A stretch of DNA of 64,000 bases from positions 62,001-126,000 of the forward strand of contig NZ_JBKHUI010000007.1 of assembly GCF_046569695.1 (NCBI RefSeq), in the 5' to 3' direction. The notes below the pieces were generated by a model. The model searched no databases. It saw only the letters and a program-made list of their open reading frames with translations, and was not told the origin of the DNA. The translations under genes and the position numbers were made by a program. Shown here one piece after another: positions 9,677 to 17,905 of this stretch (position 1 is its first letter; each line of letters begins with the position of its first letter). The DNA is from Kluyvera sp046569695 (GTDB lineage Bacteria; Pseudomonadota; Gammaproteobacteria; Enterobacterales; Enterobacteriaceae).

Positions 9677-10008
9677 ATATCGATCTGGTGATCGTCGCTG
9701 GGCTTGTTCACGCCGGTGATGGCGGCAGAAGAGGCTTCCTGTTTTTCCTGCGCTTTTTCTGCCTGCTGATGCTGGAGTTGCGCCAGCTGCGCTTCCAGCA
9801 TGGCGATCTGCTCCTGAATCATCTCGGCCTGCTTTTGCTTTTCTTCTGCGCTGCCGCTGCCGTCCGCAATCTCTTTAAGCTGCTGGGTCAGCTTAACGAT
9901 CTGCTGGGTGATACGTGCCATTTGTGATGCCGCATCATTACCGCTCGGCGCGGCAGTGCTGGTGGTGGTTTTTAGAGAAGCGATAGAGGGTGCGCTGATG
10001 GTGGTCAT
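9667..10008 (-). CDS. FlxA-like family protein
   Basis: A 113-residue protein with a Thr/Ser-rich N-terminus and a coiled-coil core (residues 28-90, heptads rich in Q, K, E, L). It ends in IDIYV, like E. coli FlxA (IDIYI). FlxA is FliA-controlled in E. coli, but its role is unclear and no flagellar promoter was identified here. It is convergent with yfeR. Confidence 0.75.
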   Translation of the reverse strand: MTTISAPSIASLKTTTSTAAPSGNDAASQMARITQQIVKLTQQLKEIADGSGSAEEKQKQAEMIQEQIAMLEAQLAQLQHQQAEKAQEKQEASSAAITGVNKPSDDHQIDIYV

Positions 10009-10089
10009 GGTGAACGCCTTATTCTGAGAAATATAAGGAGTATCGGCCTGACTGCGGGAAGCTTGAGTGTCACTTCCCGTGCGTGGCTA

Positions 10090-10857
10090 TCAGAAATTGA
10101 ATTTTACTGAGTAGATGATGGCGTCCTGATACCAGCTTTCACCCAATTTATCATCCGCATAGCGATACTGGATCCCGGTGGTTAAATGCGGCGTCGCGTT
10201 CCACCAGACGGCAAGCGCGCCGTTTATCCCTTCCTTACCGCCGTTGCCGGCACCATAGCTGGGAGCCCTATCAAATTCATACTCGTTCCAGTTAGTGACG
10301 GTAAATTTCTCATGGCCAAGCATAAAACTGTATCCGGCAACCCAGCCGGCTACGTAGCCATTATCGCCGGTATAGTAGGTTTGATCGGTATAGCGTTTGG
10401 CGATAAATGGCTTAAACCAATAACCGTCGCCGGTAAAATTATAGCCAAGACCGTAAAGGAACATGTCATCGTGAAAGTTGACGCGGTTCGGCGAACCATA
10501 GGTCCCGTAGGCATGGAGATAGAGATTTAACCCTGTATCACTTAAATAAATACGATTGGTATTTTTAAACGTATAGCGCTGCTCACTGCCGGGTTTATCA
10601 TGGCGGCCATTATAAAAGTTTTCCCAATCGAAAAAACCGTACATTTCACCCCAGCTAAAATTAGCACCGCCCTCCAGTTCGAGGTAGCCAAAGTCATCTT
10701 TGTGCGACTTCTGACTCGACTTTTCTGTCGTTCGGTTGGACCAGTCAAGATAATGAATACCAATATCAGCGAATCCACTTTTGAACTTGGCATGTGATGT
10801 GAAGGAGAGGACAAGTAGAGAGATAAAAATAAGAGGCAGACGTTTATTATTGTGCAT
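10090..10857 (-). CDS. Tsx-family nucleoside-specific outer-membrane channel
   Basis: A 255-residue protein with a signal peptide (cleavage near SFTSHA/KFKSG) and alternating beta-strand pattern ending in an aromatic residue (KFNF), typical of outer-membrane barrels. Motifs such as FGYLELEGG and the MYGFFDWENF segment are those of Tsx/OmpK proteins. It is divergent from xapA, 225 bp apart, suggesting a dedicated outer-membrane route for xanthosine or related nucleosides. E. coli lacks a tsx paralogue at this site. Confidence 0.85.
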   Translation of the reverse strand: MHNNKRLPLIFISLLVLSFTSHAKFKSGFADIGIHYLDWSNRTTEKSSQKSHKDDFGYLELEGGANFSWGEMYGFFDWENFYNGRHDKPGSEQRYTFKNTNRIYLSDTGLNLYLHAYGTYGSPNRVNFHDDMFLYGLGYNFTGDGYWFKPFIAKRYTDQTYYTGDNGYVAGWVAGYSFMLGHEKFTVTNWNEYEFDRAPSYGAGNGGKEGINGALAVWWNATPHLTTGIQYRYADDKLGESWYQDAIIYSVKFNF

Positions 10858-11082
10858 GGTTAATTTCCGTGTTCTTCAGAGGTAAATAACAGCGTATTTT
10901 TATTTCTGTTTGTGCCGATTTACCATTATCTTTTTTCTTTAGGATTAATAGACAGAAGGAATAAGTGAGGATTGAGATCTATTAGCTATTGATAGTAAGA
11001 ATAAATAGTATTTGTTTGAATTGGATAAGGATCATTATAAAAAGAGGAACACACATTGTTTGTTCACTGCTTAAGGATAGTT

Positions 11083-11916
11083 ATGATTTATTCTCACAAC
11101 TCAAATAACCCGCAATACTGCGTTGATATTATTCATGGTTACAAACCGGGGTTTACCCCTCGCGTTGCTTTTATTCTAGGCTCAGGGTTGGGGACATTGG
11201 CGGAGCAAATTGAAGATGCGGTGGTTATCTCCTATGAAAAACTGCCTGGTTTTCCGGTCAGCACCGTACATGGCCATGCCGGCGAGCTGGTTCTTGGCAC
11301 GCTCGCGGGGGTTCCCGTCGCCTGTATGAAGGGGCGTGGCCATTTCTATGAAGGCCACGGGATGCGCATTATGACCGATGCTATTCGCACTTTTCAGCGC
11401 CTGGGCTGCGAGCTGCTATTTTGCACTAATGCGGCGGGTTCTCTGCGCCCTGAAGTTGGCGCAGGCGAGCTGGTGGTGCTGAAAGATCATATCAATACCA
11501 TGCCGGGCACGCCGATGGTCGGGCCCAACGATGAGCACTTTGGTGAGCGTTTTTTCTCGCTGTCTAACGCCTATGATGCGGATCTTCGTGCTGTGCTGCA
11601 GGTTGTTGCTCTGGAGGAGGGGTTCCTGCTGAGTGAGGGGGTGTTCGTCTCTTATCCAGGGCCGAATTTCGAAACCGCCGCTGAAATTCGCATGATGCAA
11701 ATTATCGGTGGCGACGTTGTGGGGATGTCCGTGGTGCCGGAGGTGATTACCGCACGTCATTGCGGGCTGAAGGTGGTGGCAGTTTCCGCCATCACCAATA
11801 TGGCGGAGGGGCTGAGCGATGTAAAGCTATCTCATGCGCAGACGCTGGCTGCAGCCGAACTGTCCCGACAAAACTTTATCAATCTTATCTGCGGTTTTTT
11901 ACGCAAGCTGGTCTGA
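11083..11916 (+). CDS. xapA: Xanthosine phosphorylase (purine nucleoside phosphorylase II)
   Basis: Cleaves xanthosine, inosine and guanosine with phosphate. The ATG at 11083 follows AAGGA at 6 bp and gives 277 residues, the E. coli XapA length. The family features are GSGLG (phosphate site), GRGHFYEGHG, and the base-binding stretch with FETAAEIRMM and MSVVPEV. It is the first gene of a xapA-xapB-xapX-xapR run. Confidence 0.96.
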   Translation: MIYSHNSNNPQYCVDIIHGYKPGFTPRVAFILGSGLGTLAEQIEDAVVISYEKLPGFPVSTVHGHAGELVLGTLAGVPVACMKGRGHFYEGHGMRIMTDAIRTFQRLGCELLFCTNAAGSLRPEVGAGELVVLKDHINTMPGTPMVGPNDEHFGERFFSLSNAYDADLRAVLQVVALEEGFLLSEGVFVSYPGPNFETAAEIRMMQIIGGDVVGMSVVPEVITARHCGLKVVAVSAITNMAEGLSDVKLSHAQTLAAAELSRQNFINLICGFLRKLV

Positions 11917-11967
11917 TAACCCTCATAAATAGGTCCCTTCGGGGGCCGAATAATACGACAAGGAAAA

Positions 11968-13227
11968 ATGATGGACATTACGTCTCGCTTAAAAATCATG
12001 TCGTTTTTACAGTATTTCATCTGGGGGAGCTGGCTGGTTACCCTGGGTTCTTACATGATCAATACGCTACATTTTACCGGTGCGAACGTTGGGATGGTGT
12101 ACAGCTCTAAAGGGCTAGCGGCGATAATCATGCCGGGGATCATGGGCATCATTGCTGATAAATGGCTGCGCGCTGAACGTGCCTATATGCTGTGCCATTT
12201 GGTCTGCGCGGTAGTGCTGTTTTACGCGGCATCGGTGACGGATTCCGACACGATGTTTTGGGTGATGCTGGTTAACGCCATGGCGTTTATGCCAACAATA
12301 GCGCTGTCTAACAGCGTATCTTATTCCTGCCTGGCGCAGGCGGGGCTCGATCCGGTCACCCGCTTTCCGCCTATCCGTGTCTACGGTACGCTAGGGTTTA
12401 TTGTGGCGATGTGGGCGGTGAGCCTGCTGCATCTTGAACTCAGCAGCGTGCAGCTCTATATCGCGTCTGGCGCGTCTATTCTGCTCGCGCTCTATGCGTT
12501 GACGCTGCCTAAAATACCGGTAGCGGAGAAAAAAGCGGCGGCGACCCTTGCCAGCAAACTTGGTTTGGATGCCTTTGTACTGTTTAAAAATCCGCGAATG
12601 GCGCTGTTCTTTTTGTTCGCGATGATGTTGGGGGCTGTACTACAGATCACCAATGTGTTCGGTAATCCATTCCTGCATGATTTTGCGCGTAATCCTGAGT
12701 TCGTCGACAGCTTTGTCGTTCGCTATCCTTCCATTCTTCTCTCGGTGTCGCAGATGGCTGAGGTTGGATTTATTCTGACGATTCCGTTTTTCCTCAAGCG
12801 TTTTGGCATCAAAGCGGTGATGTTGATGAGCATGGTAGCCTGGGCGCTGCGTTTTGGCTTTTTTGCCTTCGGCGACCCGTCACCGGGCGGCTTTGTTTTG
12901 CTACTTCTGTCGATGGTTGTTTATGGTTGCGCATTCGACTTCTTTAATATTTCCGGTTCTGTGTTTGTTGAACAGGAAGTCGGATCCCATATTCGTGCCA
13001 GCGCCCAGGGGCTGTTTATGACCATGGTCAATGGCGTTGGCGCGTGGGTTGGATCGCTATTAAGTGGAATGGCAGTGGATTATTTTTCTATCGATGGCGT
13101 TAAAGATTGGCAAACCATCTGGTTAATATTTGCAGCCTATTCCTTCGCGTTAGCAATCATCTTTTCCATTTTCTTTAAATATAGACATGAGCCGGAAAAA
13201 ATAGCCTCAGCATCCGTTACGCATTAA
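11968..13227 (+). CDS. xapB: Xanthosine/nucleoside:H+ symporter XapB
   Basis: A 12-helix MFS nucleoside:H+ symporter of the NupG family, about 419 residues. It starts MMDITSRLKIM after AAGGAAAA. The FIWGSWLVTLG and FGNPFLHDF motifs are characteristic. It lies 51 bp after xapA. The gap contains a short GGGTCCCTTCGGGGGCC hairpin-like run that may tune expression. It imports nucleosides for XapA. Confidence 0.95.
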   Translation: MMDITSRLKIMSFLQYFIWGSWLVTLGSYMINTLHFTGANVGMVYSSKGLAAIIMPGIMGIIADKWLRAERAYMLCHLVCAVVLFYAASVTDSDTMFWVMLVNAMAFMPTIALSNSVSYSCLAQAGLDPVTRFPPIRVYGTLGFIVAMWAVSLLHLELSSVQLYIASGASILLALYALTLPKIPVAEKKAAATLASKLGLDAFVLFKNPRMALFFLFAMMLGAVLQITNVFGNPFLHDFARNPEFVDSFVVRYPSILLSVSQMAEVGFILTIPFFLKRFGIKAVMLMSMVAWALRFGFFAFGDPSPGGFVLLLLSMVVYGCAFDFFNISGSVFVEQEVGSHIRASAQGLFMTMVNGVGAWVGSLLSGMAVDYFSIDGVKDWQTIWLIFAAYSFALAIIFSIFFKYRHEPEKIASASVTH

Positions 13228-13282
13228 TTAATGTATCGCTGGCGTGAGTTTCCGTCAGCGCTCACCACTACAAGGACTCGTT

Positions 13283-13441
13283 GTGAAAGAGATTATTATG
13301 TCATCCGGTATCGGTTTTGGGATTGGGGCGCTTTTTACATTGTGCCGGTTACCTATTCCTGCACCAAATGTTCTCCCCGGTGTTTTATCAATATTATTTA
13401 TGTATTTCGGTTATCTGGCAGTGAAATGTATTTTCCACTGA
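13283..13441 (+). CDS. xapX: XapX domain small membrane protein (DUF1427)
   Basis: A 52-residue protein starting at GTG (13283), preceded by AAGGA with 6-bp spacing. Two hydrophobic stretches (IGFGIGALFTLCRLPIP.AP and GVLSILFMYFGYLAV) match XapX-domain proteins, whose role is unknown. It sits between xapB and xapR. It could be an accessory to transport. Confidence 0.8.
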   Translation: MKEIIMSSGIGFGIGALFTLCRLPIPAPNVLPGVLSILFMYFGYLAVKCIFH

Positions 13442-13488
13442 TTATTATGATAAGTTAACTCTTTGCATTCTGACCATGGAGCGTAATA

Positions 13489-14382
13489 GTGAAGGAACGT
13501 AAACACCGTATCGATCTTAAATTATTACGCTATTTTATGGCCGTCGCGGAAGAGCTGCATTTTGGCCGCGCCGCCGCGCGTTTAAACATGTCGCAACCGC
13601 CGCTGAGTATCCATATCAAGGAGCTGGAACAGCAGCTGGGAACGCTGCTGTTCGTTCGACACTCCCGAAGCGTCGCTTTGACGCATGCGGGAAAGGTGTT
13701 GATGGAAGAGTCTCGACGTTTAATCGACGACACCGATCAAGCGTTGGCCAGAGTGGAGAAAATTGGCCGCGGCGAAGCCGGACGCATTGAGCTCGGGGTC
13801 GTGGGAACGGCAATGTGGGGGAGGATGCGGCCAATGATGCACCGCTTCCTCAAAGAGAACCCGAACGTTGAGGTGATGTTTCGCGAAAAGTCGCCGGGCC
13901 AGCAGATGGCGCTGCTGGAGAGGCGAGAGCTGGATGCCGGGATCTGGAGAATGGCAACCGACATCCCGGAGCGTTTTACCAACCTGCGTCTCTACGAAGC
14001 ATCTTTCCTGGTGGCGATGCCGGTGGGACACCCGCTGGCCGTCCATGAGCGCGTTCCGCTTGATGCATTACGCAATGAGTATTTTGTGGCATTACCTTCT
14101 GTTCATTCAGATTGGTCCTTCTTGCAGGTCGTGTGCCAGAAGGCGGGCTTCATGCCGATGATTGTTCGTGAGGTCGTTGAGCCGCAAACGGTTCTGGCGA
14201 TGATCAGTATGGGTATTGGCATTACGTTAATGGCCGACAGCTATGCGCAGATGAACTGGCCCGGCGTGGTGTTTCGCCCGCTGGAGGAAAGGATTCCGGC
14301 AGATCTGTACCTTGTGTACGAACGCCATCAGGCGATGCCTGCGCTGAATAAGCTGATTGAAACATTTATGCGGGAGCGTTAA
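13489..14382 (+). CDS. xapR: LysR-type activator XapR
   Basis: The regulator of xanthosine catabolism. It starts at GTG and has 297 residues. The N-terminal HTH includes HFGRAAARLNMSQPPLSIHIKELE, with an effector-binding domain behind it. It follows the genes it controls in the same orientation and ends at a strong terminator. In E. coli xapR is also adjacent to lysV and the valU cluster. Confidence 0.94.
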   Translation: MKERKHRIDLKLLRYFMAVAEELHFGRAAARLNMSQPPLSIHIKELEQQLGTLLFVRHSRSVALTHAGKVLMEESRRLIDDTDQALARVEKIGRGEAGRIELGVVGTAMWGRMRPMMHRFLKENPNVEVMFREKSPGQQMALLERRELDAGIWRMATDIPERFTNLRLYEASFLVAMPVGHPLAVHERVPLDALRNEYFVALPSVHSDWSFLQVVCQKAGFMPMIVREVVEPQTVLAMISMGIGITLMADSYAQMNWPGVVFRPLEERIPADLYLVYERHQAMPALNKLIETFMRER

Positions 14383-14407
14383 GGATTTTTGAGATATTGC
14401 AGATAGC

Positions 14408-14434
14408 AAAAAAGCGCCTTTAGGGCGCTTTTTT
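14408..14434 (+). terminator. Terminator between xapR and the tRNA cluster
   Basis: The stem AAGCGCC/GGCGCTT with loop TTTA is flanked by A- and T-runs, so it is probably bidirectional: it can end xapR and the minus-strand tRNA operon. Confidence 0.9.
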
Positions 14435-14438
14435 ACAT

Positions 14439-14514
14439 TGGTGGGTCGTGCAGGATTCGAACCTGCGACCAATTGATTAAAAGTCAACTGCTCTACCAAC
14501 TGAGCTAACGACCC
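14439..14514 (-). tRNA. lysV: tRNA-Lys (anticodon UUU)
   Basis: A 76-nt cloverleaf with encoded CCA, the anticodon loop CTTTTAA, and the T-loop GGTTCGAATCC. It is the last gene of a four-tRNA cluster on the minus strand, as in E. coli. Confidence 0.97.
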
Positions 14515-14518
14515 GAAG

Positions 14519-14594
14519 TGGTGGGTGATGACGGGATCGAACCGCCGACCCCCTCCTTGTAAGGGAGGTGCTCTCCCAGCTGAGCTAATCACCC
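14519..14594 (-). tRNA. valY: tRNA-Val (anticodon UAC), copy nearest tRNA-Lys
   Basis: A 76-nt tRNA with CCA and anticodon loop CTTACAA. It is identical to the two neighbouring copies and only 4 nt from the tRNA-Lys gene. The symbol follows E. coli order. Confidence 0.95.
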
Positions 14595-14640
14595 ACTTCG
14601 GTACTTCAATTTTTAGTAAGAAATCCAGCTGGCGAGAAAG

Positions 14641-14716
14641 TGGTGGGTGATGACGGGATCGAACCGCCGACCCCCTCCTTGTAAGGGAGGTGCTCTCCCA
14701 GCTGAGCTAATCACCC
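14641..14716 (-). tRNA. valX: tRNA-Val (anticodon UAC), middle copy
   Basis: Identical in all 76 positions to the flanking tRNA-Val copies. It lies in the same minus-strand operon. Confidence 0.95.
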
Positions 14717-14762
14717 ACTTCTCAATTTCTTACTCTACACGGCGGAGACTACATAAAGTAGT

Positions 14763-14838
14763 TGGTGGGTGATGACGGGATCGAACCGCCGACCCCCTCC
14801 TTGTAAGGGAGGTGCTCTCCCAGCTGAGCTAATCACCC
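14763..14838 (-). tRNA. valU: tRNA-Val (anticodon UAC), first copy
   Basis: The third identical tRNA-Val and first in transcription order. Its promoter should lie in the roughly 245-bp gap shared with divergent gltX. Confidence 0.95.
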
Positions 14839-15085
14839 CCGCTGTGTGGAGTCGCATTATAGGGAGAGTTGAAAATGAGTCAACGCCTTTTATAAATAAT
14901 TTATCTGTTCGTCGTAAAATTAGACGATGTGATCGCAAAACACGCTATGGTGTATGAATTCTATGCAAAAAATGCAAACCACACGCTTGCGGTGGGAACA
15001 ACCGAGTGGGAGTGATAGAATATTGCCCACTTCTATTTCCAGGATTTGCCGGTTGTCGGCATGTTTATAAACGTAAGGCCATTTC

Positions 15086-16501
15086 ATGAAAATCAAAACT
15101 CGCTTCGCGCCTAGCCCGACTGGCTATCTGCACGTCGGCGGTGCTCGTACTGCTCTTTATTCCTGGCTTTTCGCACGTCACCATAAAGGTGAGTTTGTGC
15201 TGCGTATTGAAGACACCGATCTCGAGCGCTCAACGCCGGAAGCCATTGAAGCCATCATGGATGGTATGAACTGGCTGAATCTGGAGTGGGATGAAGGCCC
15301 GTACTATCAGACCAAACGTTTCGATCGCTACAACGCAGTGATTGATGAAATGCTGGAAGCCGGCACAGCGTATAAATGCTACTGCTCCAAAGAACGTCTG
15401 GAAGCGCTGCGCGAAGAGCAGATGGCCAACGGTGAGAAGCCGCGTTACGACGGTCGCTGCCGTCACGGTCACGAACATCATGCCGACGATGAACCATGCG
15501 TAGTGCGTTTTGCTAACCCGCAGGAAGGTTCTGTTATCTTTGACGACCAGATCCGTGGGCCGATCGAATTCAGCAACCAGGAACTGGACGACCTGATCAT
15601 TCGCCGTACCGACGGTTCCCCAACCTATAACTTCTGTGTGGTTGTTGATGACTGGGATATGGAAATTACCCACGTGGTCCGTGGTGAAGACCATATCAAC
15701 AACACCCCGCGTCAGATCAACATCCTGAAAGCGCTGAATGCGCCGGTGCCGGTTTACGCACACGTATCGATGATCAACGGCGACGACGGCAAAAAGCTGT
15801 CCAAACGTCACGGTGCAGTTAGCGTGATGCAGTATCGCGATGACGGCTATCTGCCAGAAGCGCTGTTGAACTATCTGGTGCGTCTGGGCTGGTCCCACGG
15901 CGACCAGGAGATCTTCACTCGTGAAGAGATGATCGAGTTCTTCTCTCTGGGTGCGGTCAGCAAGTCCGCCAGTGCGTTCAACACCGACAAGCTGCAGTGG
16001 CTGAACCACCACTATATCAATACGATGGCGCCAGAATACGTGGCGACGCACCTGCAGTGGCATATTGAGCAGGAAAATATTGATACTCGCGTGGGCCCGC
16101 AATTGAGCGAGCTGGTGAAACTGCTGGGCGAGCGCTGCAAAACCCTGAAAGAGATGGCGCAGAGCTGCCGTTACTTCTACGAAGACTTCGCAGAGTTCGA
16201 TGCGGACGCGGCGAAGAAACACCTGCGTCCGGTTGCGCGTCAGCCGCTGGAAGTCGTACGTGACAAAATCTCTGCCATTACTGACTGGACCGCTGAAAAC
16301 GTCCACCACGCGATTCAGGCGACCGCCGATGAGCTGGAAGTGGGCATGGGCAAAGTCGGTATGCCGCTGCGCGTTGCGGTGACCGGAGCAGGGCAGTCAC
16401 CAGGTCTGGACGTGACCGTTCATGCGATCGGTAAATCCCGTAGCATTGAGCGTATCAACAAGGCGCTGGCGTTTATCGCTGAGCGTGAAAGCCAGCAGTA
16501 A
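15086..16501 (+). CDS. gltX: Glutamyl-tRNA synthetase
   Basis: A class I aminoacyl-tRNA synthetase that charges tRNA-Glu. The 471 residues match E. coli. The HIGH-type motif is HVGG at residues 16-19 within PSPTGYLHVGGAR. The KMSKS-type motif is KLSKR. A cysteine-rich zinc site lies around CYCSKE...CRHGH. It is divergent from the tRNA-Val/Lys operon, and an intrinsic terminator follows. Confidence 0.98.
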   Translation: MKIKTRFAPSPTGYLHVGGARTALYSWLFARHHKGEFVLRIEDTDLERSTPEAIEAIMDGMNWLNLEWDEGPYYQTKRFDRYNAVIDEMLEAGTAYKCYCSKERLEALREEQMANGEKPRYDGRCRHGHEHHADDEPCVVRFANPQEGSVIFDDQIRGPIEFSNQELDDLIIRRTDGSPTYNFCVVVDDWDMEITHVVRGEDHINNTPRQINILKALNAPVPVYAHVSMINGDDGKKLSKRHGAVSVMQYRDDGYLPEALLNYLVRLGWSHGDQEIFTREEMIEFFSLGAVSKSASAFNTDKLQWLNHHYINTMAPEYVATHLQWHIEQENIDTRVGPQLSELVKLLGERCKTLKEMAQSCRYFYEDFAEFDADAAKKHLRPVARQPLEVVRDKISAITDWTAENVHHAIQATADELEVGMGKVGMPLRVAVTGAGQSPGLDVTVHAIGKSRSIERINKALAFIAERESQQ

Positions 16502-16517
16502 TCGGCATTCAGATGTG

Positions 16518-16544
16518 AAAAAAGCGGGGAAACCCGCTTTTTTT
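16518..16544 (+). terminator. Terminator shared by gltX and yfeD
   Basis: The stem AAGCGGG/CCCGCTT is flanked by A- and T-runs. Its last bases supply part of the yfeD stop codon on the other strand. Confidence 0.88.
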
Positions 16545-16947
16545 ATACCTTCTCGTTCTGGTCGTCCAGCCCGAGTCGCGACAGAAAACCACAAATTCCT
16601 TCACGCGCCAACAGTCGGTGTAAGCGTTCTTGCTCTAGTGGCGTCATGTTGTTTTGCAATACGTCGCTAATTTGCCGCCAGACCGCATCTGAAGCATGGG
16701 CCGTGTAGCTGCCTGCGGGTTCATCAATTTGGTTTTCGTTGGGCAACTGACGGAAAGCCGGCGTATTCACCAGAAAATCCATCACCTCATCGGTAATAAA
16801 GATAAGCCGTGCGCGACCGCCTTTAATACCGGGCATCGGTTCGGTCTGCCAGCCTTTTTCACGAATCCAACGGTTGATTGTCTGCCGGGTCATCCCCAGC
16901 ATGTCGGCCATCTCTTCCGTGGACATTTTTGCGGGAAGTTTTTTCAT
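16543..16947 (-). CDS. yfeD: DUF1323 DNA-binding protein YfeD
   Basis: A 134-residue putative regulator. The N-terminal HTH MSTEEMADMLGMTRQTINRW is followed by the DUF1323 region GGRARLIFITDEV. It is a paralogue of the gene 9 bp upstream, sharing the GW.T.P.PG..GG.ARL core and the REGI.G.L.RLG tail. Function is unknown. It is convergent with gltX, and its stop codon sits inside the gltX terminator. Confidence 0.87.
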   Translation of the reverse strand: MKKLPAKMSTEEMADMLGMTRQTINRWIREKGWQTEPMPGIKGGRARLIFITDEVMDFLVNTPAFRQLPNENQIDEPAGSYTAHASDAVWRQISDVLQNNMTPLEQERLHRLLAREGICGFLSRLGLDDQNEKV

Positions 16948-16956
16948 AGACAGTGT

Positions 16957-17313
16957 TTAACCGCGAATTCCTAAACGTTGCAATAAACCGCTAATGCCTT
17001 CTCGTAGCAGCAGTGACGTGAGCTGTTTCTGCTCGGCCTCGGTCATTTCATCAACCAGCGTCAGCAGCAGCGTGTGGAAAGGATTGTCGCTGCCGTTTAC
17101 CGAATAGGGAGCCGAAGATTCAGAGGCGCGCTGGGCGCTATGGATGAATTCCATAACTTCGTCGTTAACGTGTACCAGGCGGGCTTTTCCTCCCTGAACA
17201 CCGGGACGAGGCGACGTTTTCCAGCCCTCTTTACGCACCCATTTGTTGATGGTTTGTCGGCTGTATCCCGTCAGATGAGCAATCTCCTCCGGCGTCATTC
17301 GTTCCTTGAGCAT
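16957..17313 (-). CDS. yfeC: DUF1323 DNA-binding protein YfeC
   Basis: A 118-residue paralogue of yfeD and the first gene of the pair. It has an HTH at residues 6-25 (MTPEEIAHLTGYSRQTINKW), then GVQGGKARLVHV, and ends LLQRLGIRG. Its position between the tRNA-Ala genes and gltX is as in E. coli. The biological role is not established. Confidence 0.88.
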   Translation of the reverse strand: MLKERMTPEEIAHLTGYSRQTINKWVRKEGWKTSPRPGVQGGKARLVHVNDEVMEFIHSAQRASESSAPYSVNGSDNPFHTLLLTLVDEMTEAEQKQLTSLLLREGISGLLQRLGIRG

Positions 17314-17529
17314 ACAATTTCCTGAGTCGCAGTGTGGGAATTACAGGTCCATGTTATAGCATCGTTTTATGAGAAAACGTGACAGGTTTAACTCCAACCT
17401 GCGAGGAGGCGAGCAATATGGCGCGTTTGCCTGCTTTTTCAGCGATTAGAACTATTTCGCCTATTTTGCCGTTGACACTGTGTTAGGGAATTCATATTAT
17501 GCGGCCCGTCAACACGACAGCTTTACGTT

Positions 17530-17605
<76 letters not shown>

Positions 17606-17644
17606 AATCCTGCTCCCATCAGGTTTGGAACGTAAAGAAAATGT

Positions 17645-17720
<76 letters not shown>

Positions 17721-17727
17721 AAATTCG

Positions 17728-17756
17728 AAACCCTCGCCTATGGCGGGGGTTTTTTG
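17728..17756 (+). terminator. Terminator of the tRNA-Ala operon
   Basis: The stem CCCTCGCC/GGCGGGGG with loop TAT is followed by six T. Confidence 0.88.
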
Positions 17757-17905
17757 TTTTGTAGACGTGAACAAAAAAACAGCATTTATATTATAAAAGG
17801 CATGCGTAGATCAGGATTTACTCAACTCAGTTTGCTTCGAATAATAACTACCAATAATATTTGAACAGTCACTCTACGTACGATAAAGGATATCGGCAGA
17901 TACGC

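Noticed and set aside
14519..14838. Long near-identical repeats as a possible mobile element
   Set aside because: They are three identical tRNA-Val genes in a conserved cluster.
15230..16309. 359-codon open frame on the minus strand opposite gltX
   Set aside because: Antisense shadow of gltX with no recognisable family or start signal.
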